Below, piece by piece: positions 16,649 to 25,534 of a stretch of 64,000 nt of DNA. Origin of the DNA: Actinomadura sp. BRA 177 (GTDB lineage: Bacteria; Actinomycetota; Actinomycetes; Streptosporangiales; Streptosporangiaceae). The translations under genes were made by a program, and so were the position numbers. The notes beneath the pieces were generated by a model, which was not told the origin of the DNA, searched no databases, and worked only from the letters and a program-made list of their open reading frames with translations. The stretch is from NCBI RefSeq assembly GCF_013372625.1, contig NZ_JABXFD010000667.1, forward strand, positions 1-64,000, in the 5' to 3' direction. Position 1 is the first letter of the stretch; each line of letters begins with the position of its first letter.

Positions 16649-18196
16649 TCAACGGCGCCCGGCGGGCGCCGAACAGCTCACCGGAGCTTTTCTCGGGGTC
16701 TCCGCTTCCCCGAGCAGCGCGGGATCCGTGTCCTTCGAAGGCCCGGCCATCACTCGCCGTGCGGCCCCTGCCATCCTCTGGCACTCCGCCTCGGTCACTT
16801 TCCGCATCCGCCCGGAGACATCGACGAGAAAGCCGCGGAGGTCGCTGAAATAGAAAACCATGAGCATCATCGGAATCGCGGCGAACATGACTCCAACGAG
16901 AAGACCGGTCCCATGAATGCCGAGCAACCGGATGATCCAGCCGCCGCTGAACGCGCCCAGCGCCACCGCCCCGACACTCAAGAAGCGAGTGATACCGATT
17001 ATCCTGCCGAACTGCCCGTTAGGAAAGGTCTCGGCCTGGTGTGCCCTGAGCGCGACGTTGATATACACGCCGACAACGCTGCACAATCCCCACATGGCCA
17101 GTCCGACCACCGGATTCTGCTGGAGAGTTGCCACGAAGACCAAGGGTATCCAGACCACTACGCAGAGGAACACCGACACGACGGAAGGCGCTCTCCGGCG
17201 AATGAGCCAGGGCGACACCACCGCGCCCGCAACCCCTCCGATGCCAGAACAAGAGAGCATCAGGCCGACCAGGTAACTAGGAATTCCCTGCCGCTCGGCC
17301 AGATAGATCTGCAGCAGCACGATGACCTGGAAAAGAAAGTTCGTCAGTACGCAGACTGCGAGCACCGCGCGCGAGAAGGAATCCTGAGCGAGCTTCTTCA
17401 GCACGTCCCTGAGCGTCGGGACGGGGATCTGCGTACCGCCGTCTCCAGCGGCCGACGGCGCCTCTCCCGCACCGGCGACCGGTCGGTCGGACCGCTGGTC
17501 ACGGAACATCGTCCGGCGTCCGGATAGGCGGCACAACGCAACTTTCAGGCGCTGCCAAAATCCGCGGCGCCCCGGCAGTCCGATGATGAGCAAGCCGAGC
17601 AGCGGGAACAGCGAGGTGCACGCTGCCACGATCCAGGGTGCCAACGCGTTGACCGTGAGCAATGCTCCGCCAAGTGGGCGGCCAAGGACCATCGACGCAT
17701 TGAGTTTGGCCTCATTGCTTCCGATCGCCGCTTTCAAGGACCTCGTCGGAACAAGGTTCGGAACCGTGGCGATCTCCGCCACCTCATAGAAGACCGTACA
17801 AGAAGCATCGACCAGCGCCATGACGATCAGGATGGCGGCCGAGTCGCACCACGCCAGGGATAAACAGGTGATCACTGCGAAGACCACCCGCACCGTCTGG
17901 CTCCACCACATCACCCGGCGGCGATCGAATCGATCGACCAGCAGTCCCGCCGGCACATGGAGCAGGAGTTCGGGCAGCGCACTTGCGGCGGTGACGCAGC
18001 CCGCCAGCACCGGAGATCCAGTGAGGGACAGGGCCAGCAGCGGGCCGGCGGCCGCCACGCTCATCGAGCCGAGCTGCGAGACCGCCGAGGCGCCGGAGAT
18101 GATGGCGAAATTCCGACGTCGGACCGACACTTTCCCCAACGACCGGCTCAGCAAGCCGCCGGGGCGGGTGCCGGGGATCGATGGAGCAGCGGGCAC
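16649..18196 (-). CDS. MFS transporter
   Basis: Encodes 515 residues with about 12 hydrophobic segments and the inter-domain loop typical of the major facilitator superfamily. Conserved features are GLLVDRFDRRRVMW (loop 2-3 motif), GRPLGGALL and FGRIIGITRFLSVGAVALG. The start is GTG 18196, with AGGA nine bases upstream; GTG 18205 has almost no spacing. It resembles the MFS_3/enterobactin-exporter type, so export of a small molecule or peptide is likely. Being on the same strand as the VMAP operon and next to RiPP genes, it could export the cyclophane peptide, but that is inference. The upstream leader is noticeably AT-rich. Confidence 0.85.
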   Translation of the reverse strand: MPAAPSIPGTRPGGLLSRSLGKVSVRRRNFAIISGASAVSQLGSMSVAAAGPLLALSLTGSPVLAGCVTAASALPELLLHVPAGLLVDRFDRRRVMWWSQTVRVVFAVITCLSLAWCDSAAILIVMALVDASCTVFYEVAEIATVPNLVPTRSLKAAIGSNEAKLNASMVLGRPLGGALLTVNALAPWIVAACTSLFPLLGLLIIGLPGRRGFWQRLKVALCRLSGRRTMFRDQRSDRPVAGAGEAPSAAGDGGTQIPVPTLRDVLKKLAQDSFSRAVLAVCVLTNFLFQVIVLLQIYLAERQGIPSYLVGLMLSCSGIGGVAGAVVSPWLIRRRAPSVVSVFLCVVVWIPLVFVATLQQNPVVGLAMWGLCSVVGVYINVALRAHQAETFPNGQFGRIIGITRFLSVGAVALGAFSGGWIIRLLGIHGTGLLVGVMFAAIPMMLMVFYFSDLRGFLVDVSGRMRKVTEAECQRMAGAARRVMAGPSKDTDPALLGEAETPRKAPVSCSAPAGRR

Positions 18197-18205
18197 GGAT
18201 TGCAC

Positions 18206-18564
18206 TTCCTAACATATGCGTAAATCTGTGCCCATTTAGCCGTCAAACAGACATCGGGCCCCATCCGGTCAAAAGATGGATAAACCAGACAAACGTGCGC
18301 CTTGATATCAGCATAGGCAGCGGCCTTCAAGAGAGATTTATAGCACCTTCACCGCATGCCCAGAATTGATTCAAAAATTCAGACCGCGAAGTCCTTAGTG
18401 GACCTGGCGGCTCTAGTAAGATCCGGTGGCTTACGACTGTTCTGAGCTCACTCCGATACGTGATCGTCGGGTAGCCGGAAGCGATCACCGACGGTCGGCG
18501 GCGTGTCCGCTCATCCAGCAGAGAACCTTACGAAACCCACCGATAGGTGGTTCATCACAACTGA
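18206..18564. other. Intergenic region, AT-rich leader of the MFS gene
   Basis: About 360 bases without a convincing gene. The part near 18206-18400 is much richer in A/T than the surroundings, with motifs such as TTTATAG and CATATG, and probably holds the promoter of the minus-strand MFS gene. A 29-codon open frame at 18356-18445 has no ribosome-binding site. I see no repeat or RNA structure. Confidence 0.4.
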
Positions 18565-19880
18565 TCAACCGATCCCGGTCATGGCACGCCGTGCGCTGAG
18601 CGCTTCGCGGTTGCTGCTGTCACGGCCAAGGACGTCTTCGAACACCGCGCGGGCGGCACGCGTCCGCCCGGCCCGCAAGAGCGCCTGGCCGAGGGCGGTC
18701 TGGATCGACAGCTCGTGCGGCAGCCGGCTCGCGGCTGCCCGAAGGTGGCGCACCGCAGCGCCAGGTTCGCTCGGCAGCAGCACGCGGCCGATTCCGGTCA
18801 GCAGCCAGCCGACCGCCGCGTTGTCCGGAACAGCCTCAAAGGTCGCTGCGGCCTCCAGATAGTGGCGGACCGCCGTCTCGGCGTCCCTCCGCTCGTACGC
18901 GATATCGCCGAGGAAGGCCTTCGTGTCGGCGAGCACCCTGAGATCTCCCGCTCCGCATGTTCTGGCGGCCGCCTCCGCATGGCGGCGCGCAAGTTCCAGA
19001 TCGCCGTCCGCCAGCGCCCGCCGTGCCTGGTAAAGCCGCGCCACTGGTCCCGGCCGGCGGACGGGGACCGCGCTTTCACCAAGTTGCCGCACGGGTTCGA
19101 TGAGTCTGGGGTGCTGCAACTCGTAGTACCGGTCTCCCCCTCGGACGCGGGCCCGGATGAGATGGGCGTCCTGCGCGGCCTCGACAACGGCTTCGGACAC
19201 GTCCTCGCATGAACGGGCGGCGAGGACGCCGGCGCGTCCCTGCGGCCCGCCGAACACGGTACGGAACCAAGCGAAGACGGTCGCCACCGGAAGGCTCTGG
19301 TCAGCGGCGATCGTGGCGAGGCTGCGCGCGCAGTAATCCTTCAGCACACGGTTCGCCTCGGTGCGCAGACGTTCCTCGGCGATCTCGGTGTCGCCGGACA
19401 GGTCCTCCCACAGGCGTGCGCAAACCAGTTGCAGCAGTGCGGGCTCCACCCGCGCCGTTCGCTGGACGCGACCCGCCGTCCGTACGGTCCGAATCTCCCG
19501 TACCAGCGCGTTGGCGATGGCCCCGGCAGAAACTCCGGCGTGCTCCAGTGGCTCTTCAACGGCCGCCCGGGCCGTTTCCGGTGTCATTGGCCCGAGCGAA
19601 TAGGCGGCGGGCCGCGCCTGGCCGAGCCGGGCCGCGAGATCCACCGCCCGGTCAACCTCGTCCTCACGCACGACGAGCAGCAGATGCAGGTCAGAGATCT
19701 CCTCCATGGCCACCGCCAGCTCGTCCAGAAAGTCCCGGCGGTGCTGTTCGTGCCGACCGGACGTGCGCAGCAGCGCTTCCGCCCCATCGATGGCCCCGAG
19801 CATCGGAAGACAGCGGCCGAACCGGTCGCTCTGGCGGTGCTTCCGCAAGAAGACACCGACCGGCACCTCGGTCACGAGAA
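18565..19880 (-). pseudogene. N-terminally truncated STAND (nSTAND1-like) TPR protein
   Basis: About 438 residues remain. The sequence starts abruptly inside a STAND ATPase. A Walker-B-like [14 protein letters not shown] is present, followed by [22 protein letters not shown] and [22 protein letters not shown], typical of the nSTAND1 family, but the P-loop half is missing. A winged-helix-like part and TPR-type repeats follow ([40 protein letters not shown]). Immediately upstream, in another frame, is a truncated fxsB. A deletion therefore seems to have removed the start of this gene and the end of fxsB. An internal ATG at 19884 exists but lies in the junction. Confidence 0.72.
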
Positions 19881-20830
19881 ACATGCAGCCGTGTACCCGC
19901 TGCCCCCTCGTAGGCGGACTTCAGCGAGTCGACCTGCTCGATCTCACCGTTCGTCTCCACCACGGCCACGGCCACCGGGGACAGCCCGACGGCCTCGCTG
20001 GCCGACATCCGCCCGAACAGCAGCCGGATGATCTCGCTGAACAACCGGATGCGCACGTCCGCGGCCTCCACGGCGTACCAGCGGTCGAAAATCTCGATGA
20101 GCCAGTCCCCGTAGGGCGTCGACTCGTCCGGTGGACGTCCCGGAGGAGGCGCGTCCCAGTTCCCGTGCGGCAGCAGGAAGTCCACCTCGGGCGGCCCAAA
20201 GGCCAGCAGCGACTCATAGGTGACGATCGGGTCGTTGCGCAGCTCGACCGTACTCAGCAGACCACCGAACAGATGCCGGTACCGCAGATCGGTGAGCCGC
20301 TCGATCCCGTCCCGCACCGCACGGTAACTACCGCGCCCATCGGCACGCCGCCGGTGCCGGTCATGCCCCTCCTCGTCGCCGTCCACGCTCACGCCCACCG
20401 TGACGTCGTACTCGGCGAACAGGTCCAGGAACAACTCGTCGAGTAGGACGCCGTTGGTCTGCACACTGAAACCGACACGCACATCCGGCCCGCAATCGGC
20501 CAAGATGACCTCGATCGCATGCCGCAAGTGCTCGGCACCCGCCAGCAGCGGCTCCCCGCCATGCAGGACGACCTCGACCTCGGATAACAGGTTCATCCGG
20601 GCATGCTCGGCGATGCGCTGCGCCGTCCACTCGATGACCTGCCGTGACATGCGCCGCGGCTGCTTCCGCCAGCCCTGGTCGGCCATCTCGTACATGTAGC
20701 AGTAGTCGCACGCGAGGTTGCACCGGCTGTGCACCTTGAGGATGAAGTCGCGGATCGGCGTAGGCCGCCACCCGCCCTCCAGAAGACCGCGTACGTCCAA
20801 GGCGTCCGGCCACTCCGCGCTGCGGACGCC
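19880..20830 (-). pseudogene. Second fxsB, truncated: SPASM domain deleted
   Basis: About 317 residues align with FxsB at 8557-9765. The radical SAM motif CNLACDYC (C38, C42, C45), HGGEPLLAG, PPEVDFLLPHGNW and [13 protein letters not shown] are all present. Homology stops after RLHV, where the downstream STAND sequence begins in a different frame, so roughly 75 residues with all SPASM cysteines are lost. The frame stays open for about 65 unrelated codons. GTG 20830 is preferred (GGGAGG seven bases upstream); GTG 20863 is possible. No precursor gene is visible upstream. It should be unable to bind auxiliary clusters and is probably inactive. Confidence 0.8.
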
Positions 20831-20899
20831 CACCAGCCGACCTCCCACCGAGATCAACGACACGGAGATACTTTGCAGTGATATGTCTGTTTTGCAAGA

Positions 20900-21412
20900 T
20901 CAATAAACATGGTCAGCCGTGCGGGCCCACCGCTCATGGTCCCGCCACACCCCGTCGATCTTGATGAACCCCGGCGAGATCCCCTCCTTGCGGAACCCGA
21001 GCCGCCGAACCAGCCGCAGGGACGCCGAATTCCCCGGCTGAATGTCCGCCTCGACCCGATGCAACCCCAACTCCCCGAAGGCATACGCGACCGCGAGCCC
21101 GACCCCTTCGCCCACGTATCCCCGTCCCGCGTAAGGCAGAAAGGCCGCATACCCGAGCATGCCGCGCTGATAGCACCCGCGGACGATCCCGTTGACATTG
21201 ACGGTCCCGACGAGATCCCCGCCCTCCCGCAGGCAGATCACCATCCCCACCGCCGCAACCTGGTCAAACCGCCCAAGATACGCCGCGAACTCCCCCGCCG
21301 ACCTTGGCAACCCAACCCAGGGCCGATGAAACGCGACACTCTCCCTGGCCAGCTCAACGAACCGCGCCTCATCCTCCGCCCGCACCCGCCGCACCGAGAC
21401 CCGCTCTCCCAC
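20900..21412 (-). CDS. GNAT N-acetyltransferase (RimJ-like)
   Basis: About 170 residues of the GNAT fold, in the ribosomal-protein-acetyltransferase-like branch: VRRVRAEDEARFVEL, GYAAFLPYAGRGYVGEGV (acetyl-CoA pyrophosphate loop R-G-x-V/G-x-G) and ADIQPGNSASLRLVRRLGF. It transfers an acetyl group to an unknown amine. The start is uncertain: GTG 21412 is chosen, with GTG 21430, 21394 and the longer 21469 as alternatives. The region before 21430 is low-complexity. It lies upstream of the broken fxsB2 on the same strand. Confidence 0.8.
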   Translation of the reverse strand: MGERVSVRRVRAEDEARFVELARESVAFHRPWVGLPRSAGEFAAYLGRFDQVAAVGMVICLREGGDLVGTVNVNGIVRGCYQRGMLGYAAFLPYAGRGYVGEGVGLAVAYAFGELGLHRVEADIQPGNSASLRLVRRLGFRKEGISPGFIKIDGVWRDHERWARTADHVY

Positions 21413-21882
21413 CCCCAAAGCCAACCTCACCCACCAAAATCTACGCCAACCCACCCCACGCACACCCATCAGAAGCCAAGCAGCACAGACGACACGACAA
21501 GCAAAGCCCGCGCAAAACCCAAACCATCACCCCAGATGCGCGAACCTCGACTCCCCACATCCAGACCACCGCTCTAACACAACTGATTCAACGACCCTCG
21601 TCGCGAGCCAAGGGCATGATGCTCGCGGCAGACGTGGGAACGGAGCCTCCACACCGCCGGCAAACACGACAAAGCGGCGACCTGCACGAGATGCAGACCG
21701 CCGCTGTAGGCAAAGGTGCCCTAACCACGCGCCCCGGGCAAGGTGAGCAACAAGCTCAGCCAGCAGAGGTGTGGGGGCGGAGCTCCCACACCCGGGGGTC
21801 TGGGGGGCGCCCCCAGAAAACAGGACGGAACGACACGGCGAAGGCGGCCGCGCAGCGGGCGCCGAGCACACGTCGTTCAGAG

Positions 21883-21907
21883 TGGAGGTGGCGGGAATCG
21901 AACCCGC
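21883..21907 (-). other. tRNA 3'-end fragment (T-arm and acceptor strand), possible att site
   Basis: On the minus strand this reads a T-stem GCGGG, loop TTCGATT, stem CCCGC, acceptor strand CACCTCC and discriminator A. The preceding bases do not fold into an anticodon arm, and no matching GGAGGTG 5' half is found upstream. It is a 3' fragment of the kind left at integration sites by tyrosine-recombinase elements. Confidence 0.5.
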
Positions 21908-22481
21908 GTCGTCATATACGGCCTAGTTGACCACCGTCGACATTCGTTGGGCGTACCCCTCTGACCAGCATTTGATGGCCGCTGCATGGTTGGCCGTCGT
22001 TGATCGTCGTGGGCTGTTTTCGCGAATAAAGTGGACGTGCGACCTGGGGCAGCATCGCCGCCCTGCCCTGCCTCCACGGTCGGCAGGGCGCCCTGGAATG
22101 GCGTGTCCCAGCCGCGGAAGCATCCTGGGTGCGCGGGATCGAGCAGTCCTCGCAGTTCAGCAGCTTGATCACACCAGAACCGTCCCCGGCGTGAGGATAG
22201 TTCCGCGGTCGGGGTCGCAGGTCGAACGTGCTCCGGTCGGCCCCGCGCACGCAGACGTGGTTCGGCGACCGGTGGACGCCACCGGACGGTCCCCTGAAGG
22301 CCTGCACATGATCGTCGGCAGACCCTGTTGGCTCGTTGTCTGTTCGGCGGTTCCGGAGCACGGCGGCGCCTACACGACAGCGGACGACACGGAGACGGCC
22401 CCCGAATGTGGACGGAGCGGTGCGGAACTGTCCTGGTACCAGAGTTCCGGACTTTCAATCCGTTGGTTCTGGCTTTGAGTT

Positions 22482-22598
22482 TCACGCGGCCCACTTGCGG
22501 AAGGCCGGGGCTTCCTTGGCACCAGTGCTGCAGCGGCTTCGCGCGACCTCTGGGAGGACGCTGGTGTGGGTGTCGGCGGTGATGGTGAGCGAGGAGCC
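22482..22598 (-). pseudogene. Tyrosine integrase C-terminal remnant
   Basis: The minus strand reads GSSLTITADTHTSVLPEVAR followed by about 18 residues to a TGA at 22482. LGHSS-x-T-x-TADTYTSVLPE is the usual C-terminal signature around the catalytic His/Tyr of actinomycete phage and plasmid integrases. Only this tail is present, so it is a fragment. It supports a past integration event next to the tRNA fragment. Confidence 0.6.
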
Positions 22599-22639
22599 TG
22601 GCCTGTGCCCGCGTCGGGTCGCAGTCCTCGACCTTCCGG

Positions 22640-22710
22640 TAGGTGATCAGGAAGTGGGTCTTGCCGGTTCCGCTGGGCCGGAGATGACGCAGTTCTCGCG
22701 GCGGCCGCGG
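22640..22710 (-). pseudogene. P-loop ATPase remnant (IstB-like)
   Basis: The minus strand reads RENCVISGP and, after one missing base, SGTGKTHFLITY. Together these give a Walker A motif like that of IstB transposition helpers. The frameshift and lack of flanking homology make it a remnant. Confidence 0.45.
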
Positions 22711-22968
22711 CCCACTCCAGGGACGCGGACGACTTCGACGGGGCCCAACGACGGATGCGGAGTTGAGCAGGGTGACACTGCAGGTGGTTGACGTGGGCGG
22801 CGATCCGGTGGCGGGGGCGCCGCCGCCGACGGCCTGCCCTCGACGCTCACGCCTCGGGACTCACCGGACCCCGGCTTCTTCGGGAGGGAGGCGGCTTCTC
22901 ACACGATCTCGGCACGGAGGTGTGCCGTTGCTCCGCCTCTCCCGGTTACGATGGCCAATGTGTAACGC

Positions 22969-22987
22969 TGTTTCAAACATCGGAACG
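22969..22987. promoter_or_regulatory. IclR-type operator, site 1
   Basis: TGTTTC-AAACATC-GGAACG, two 6-base arms with a 7-base spacer, 14 bases before the GTG of the first gene in the IclR operon. It is one of five related sites in this window and suggests autoregulation. Confidence 0.65.
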
Positions 22988-23001
22988 CTTGGAGGCGTCG
23001 G

Positions 23002-23346
23002 GTGATCTACCTCGTCTACCGCATGAAGCTGAGCGAGCGGTCCCGCCGGAACCAGAAGGAGTTCTGGGCGTGGCTGGAGGACCGCGAGCGCTGGTTCTAC
23101 CGTGATCTGCCCACGGTCAAGGAGGTGCGCTGGTTCTACAGCGTGATCGGCGACGTCTACACCATCGAGAACTGGGCGGCCTTCGAGGACGAGGCCGCGT
23201 GGGGCGCCTACCGCGCCGCGCTCGGCGGTCTGAAGGCCGACGCCGAGTGGGAGGGCGAGCGGGTCAGCCAGGACGACTGGTGGGAGTTCCTGGACACCAG
23301 GATCGTCACCGACCCGCCCGTGCCCGTCGGGCTGCGCCGGGACTGA
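23002..23346 (+). CDS. Small Trp/Tyr-rich conserved protein, function unknown
   Basis: Encodes 114 residues beginning at GTG 23002 with GGAGG seven bases upstream. It is rich in aromatic residues (EFWAWLEDRERWFYRDL, VRWFYSVIGDVYTIENW). The pattern suggests a small alpha+beta (dimeric ferredoxin-like barrel) protein, but I cannot name the family. It is 16 bases upstream of the iclR gene and behind an IclR-type operator, so it is probably a regulon member and may act on or bind the pathway substrate. Confidence 0.75.
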   Translation: MIYLVYRMKLSERSRRNQKEFWAWLEDRERWFYRDLPTVKEVRWFYSVIGDVYTIENWAAFEDEAAWGAYRAALGGLKADAEWEGERVSQDDWWEFLDTRIVTDPPVPVGLRRD

Positions 23347-23362
23347 GCCGGAGATCCCCGCC

Positions 23363-24163
23363 ATGCCGCAGCAGGCCCGCGCCGCCGGGCGACCCCGCCA
23401 GTCGACCACGACGGTGGAGCGGGCGGCGGATGTACTGGTGCTGTTCACCGAGACGGAGACCCGGACGCTGGGCGTCACCGAGATCGCCGACGCGCTCGGG
23501 CTCTCCAAGCCCGCCGTCCACCGGATCCTCACCTCGCTGCGCAGCCGCCGGCTGGTCCAGGTCGAGGAGGAGACGCGCCGGTACGCGCTCGGGCTCAACG
23601 CGATGCGGCTCGGCCTGGCCTACCTGGGCCACATCGACGTCCGCCGGATGTCCGCGCCGCACCTGGTCCAGTTGTCGCGCGCCACGCGGGAGACCGCAAC
23701 GCTGTCGTCCCGGGTCGGCGCGCAGCGGGTCTACGTCGACCAGGTGACACCGGACCGGGAGGTGATCATGTCGGTGTCGCTGGGCGTCCCGTTCCCGCTG
23801 CACGCCGGGGCGTCGTCGAAGGCGTTCCTGGCCTTCCTGCCGCAGCCGGACATCGAGACGTACCTGTCGGCCGACCATCTCAGCCGGCTCACCGACCGGA
23901 CGGTCATCGACCCGGACGCCCTGCGGACGGAGCTGTCGGTCATCCGGAGCCGCGGCTACGCCCGTTCGTTCGCCGAACGCCAGTCCGGCGCGGCGTCCGT
24001 CGCCGCCCCCGTGTTCGATCACCACGGTGTTCCGGTCGCGGTGGTGAGCGTCTGCGGGCCCGTGGAGCGGTTCCGCAGCGAAGCGGACTCGTGCGCCGAG
24101 GCGCTGCTCACCGTGACGGGGCGAATCTCCGCTCTCATGGGCTACGCCGCCGAACCGGCCTGA
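23363..24163 (+). CDS. IclR-family transcriptional regulator
   Basis: Encodes 266 residues. An N-terminal winged helix-turn-helix (TLGVTEIADALGLSKPAVHRI) is followed by the IclR effector-binding domain with LYVDQ-type VYVDQVTP, PLHAGASSKAFLAFL and SVAAPVFDHHG. The protein is closely similar to the IclR at 45517-46320. It is second in a two-gene operon preceded by the TGTTTC-N7-GGAACG palindrome. It probably controls the Liv transporter and catabolic operons that share this site, responding to a pathway acid. Confidence 0.93.
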   Translation: MPQQARAAGRPRQSTTTVERAADVLVLFTETETRTLGVTEIADALGLSKPAVHRILTSLRSRRLVQVEEETRRYALGLNAMRLGLAYLGHIDVRRMSAPHLVQLSRATRETATLSSRVGAQRVYVDQVTPDREVIMSVSLGVPFPLHAGASSKAFLAFLPQPDIETYLSADHLSRLTDRTVIDPDALRTELSVIRSRGYARSFAERQSGAASVAAPVFDHHGVPVAVVSVCGPVERFRSEADSCAEALLTVTGRISALMGYAAEPA

Positions 24164-24174
24164 CGCCCCAGGGT

Positions 24175-24198
24175 CGCGCCCGCCCTCCGGCGGGCGCG
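24175..24198 (+). terminator. Hairpin after iclR
   Basis: CGCGCCCGCC / GGCGGGCGCG, a 10-bp GC stem with a CTCC loop, 12 bases after the iclR stop. There is no T-tract, as is common in actinomycetes. Confidence 0.5.
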
Positions 24199-24259
24199 CC
24201 TTCCATGTTCTCGCTGTTCATACCCCTCGTGCGTGTTCGCTGCCGAAAAGTCAGACCTA

Positions 24260-24288
24260 TTGACACCGGGTGGGACGATCTATAGCGT
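24260..24288 (+). promoter_or_regulatory. Sigma70-type promoter of the liv operon
   Basis: TTGACA (24260-24265), a 17-base spacer, then TAGCGT (24283-24288). The IclR-type palindrome lies just downstream, where repression would be expected. Confidence 0.6.
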
Positions 24289-24307
24289 CCCGGGCATAGT
24301 GAAACTG

Positions 24308-24326
24308 CATTCCATTAATAGGAACA
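24308..24326. promoter_or_regulatory. IclR-type operator, site 2 (liv operon)
   Basis: CATTCC-ATTAATA-GGAACA, with the same arm and spacer lengths as the other sites. It lies about 20 bases after the predicted -10 and 18 bases before ATG 24344. Confidence 0.65.
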
Positions 24327-24343
24327 ACATGGTGGGGGTGGAG

Positions 24344-25534
24344 ATGCGCGGACCAGTCGGCACGCTGACCGCGGGACTCGCGGTGCTGGCGCTCACCGCG
24401 GCCGGATGCTCGGGCAAGGCGGCGGGCGACAAGCCAGAGATCCAGATCGGGCTGATCTCCCCGATGAGCGGCCCTTTCGCGGTGCTGGGCATCTCGCAGC
24501 AGAACTCCCTGAAGGTGGAGATCGACCGGATCAACGCCGCCGGCGGCCTGGACGGCGCCAGGCTGAAGCTCGTCGTCCGCGACTCCGGCCTCGACCCGGG
24601 CAAGGCCGTGCAGGCGGCCAACGAGATGGCCGGCAACGGCGCGGTAAAGCTCGTCGTGGGGCCCGCGCTGACCGCGTTCTACGACGCGGCGAAGGGCTCC
24701 TTCGAGAAGAGCAGGAAGCCCAACTGCCAGCCCGCCGTCGCCACGGGCGACTTCTCCGGCCTCAAGTACGGGTTCCGGTCGCAGGACCCGTTCAAGCTGG
24801 ACGCCGCGCTGGTCGTGGACTGGCTCAAGAAGGAGGGCGTCACGTCGCTCGGCCTCGTCTACGAGGGCGACGACACCGGCAAGAACACCGACGCGCTGAT
24901 GAAGGAGCTGCTCCCCGAGGCCGGCATCGAGTACCTCGGCTGGGAGACGAGCAGGCCCGACGACCAGAGCCACCGCGCCTACGTCGAGAAGCTCAAGGAC
25001 GCCGGCGCGATCATGGTGTCCAGCAGTTCCAGCGGCGCCAAGACGATGGCGGCCGCGGCGCAGGCCGGCTACCGGGGCAAGATCGTCGGCGCCGGATCCG
25101 GTATGCAGAACATCGCCTTCATCGAGGCCGCGGGAGACGCGGCCGACGGCGCCGTCTTCCCCGCTCCGCGCTACCAGTTCCCGACGCGCGAGCCGCGCGC
25201 GGAGTGGATGCCCGGATACCGCCGGCACATCGAGGCGATCGAGTCCGCGTACGGCAAGAACGTCGGCCCGAAGACCGGAGCGACCTCGCCGAAGGGCGCC
25301 GCGATCGCCGCCGACTGCGTCTTCGCCTTCGAGCAGGCCGTGAAGTCCACCAAGAGCACCGATCCGAACAAGCTCGCGGCCGCGTTCGAGGCGCTCGACG
25401 TCCCGGCGGAGCGAACCCCGTCCGGCAACGCCATCAAGCCCGGCGCGTCGCACGAGTTCTACCACCGGGTGCACCTCTACCAGTGGAGCAAGGACGGCAA
25501 GGGCTGGTACACCACGGAGATCACGCCGTCGTGA
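24344..25534 (+). CDS. Liv-type ABC transporter substrate-binding lipoprotein
   Basis: Encodes 396 residues from ATG 24344, which directly follows a GGGGGTGGAG ribosome-binding site and gives a clean lipoprotein signal (LTAGLAVLALTAAGC, lipobox Cys). The mature part is a type I periplasmic-binding fold typical of branched-chain amino-acid family receptors: IGLISPMSGPFAVLG, DPGKAVQAANEM, VVGPALTAFYDAA. Such receptors in actinomycetes also bind aromatic and other organic acids, so the ligand is open. An upstream in-frame ATG at 24329 is possible. The stop overlaps the permease GTG by four bases. Confidence 0.9.
   Translation: MRGPVGTLTAGLAVLALTAAGCSGKAAGDKPEIQIGLISPMSGPFAVLGISQQNSLKVEIDRINAAGGLDGARLKLVVRDSGLDPGKAVQAANEMAGNGAVKLVVGPALTAFYDAAKGSFEKSRKPNCQPAVATGDFSGLKYGFRSQDPFKLDAALVVDWLKKEGVTSLGLVYEGDDTGKNTDALMKELLPEAGIEYLGWETSRPDDQSHRAYVEKLKDAGAIMVSSSSSGAKTMAAAAQAGYRGKIVGAGSGMQNIAFIEAAGDAADGAVFPAPRYQFPTREPRAEWMPGYRRHIEAIESAYGKNVGPKTGATSPKGAAIAADCVFAFEQAVKSTKSTDPNKLAAAFEALDVPAERTPSGNAIKPGASHEFYHRVHLYQWSKDGKGWYTTEITPS

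Larger units (their letters stand above)
21431..22968. other. Gene-free region with mobile-element debris
   Basis: About 1.5 kb without an intact gene. Codon bias is absent and open frames are short or low-complexity. It contains a tRNA 3'-end-like segment (21883-21907), a hairpin-rich C/A-rich stretch at 21450-21560, and minus-strand remnants of a tyrosine integrase and a P-loop ATPase between 22482 and 22710. Nothing recognisable is seen at 21930-22480. Confidence 0.6.

Noticed and set aside
18356-18445. 29-residue open frame (MPRIDSKIQTAK...) as another precursor peptide
   Set aside because: It has no ribosome-binding site at normal spacing, no F-x-S/N-x-x end and no similarity to the two FxsA-like copies.
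19691-19880. Extra C-terminal domain of the second FxsB
   Set aside because: The continuation is an out-of-frame reading of the STAND gene, without cysteines or a recognisable fold.
21883-22300. tmRNA or complete tRNA on the minus strand
   Set aside because: Only the T-arm and acceptor 3' strand fit. No anticodon arm, 5' acceptor strand or tag-peptide codons ending in an Ala-Ala stop are found upstream.
22329-22582. Plus-strand open frames at 21927-22791 as small genes
   Set aside because: They lack codon bias and ribosome-binding sites and overlap integrase and ATPase remnants on the other strand.
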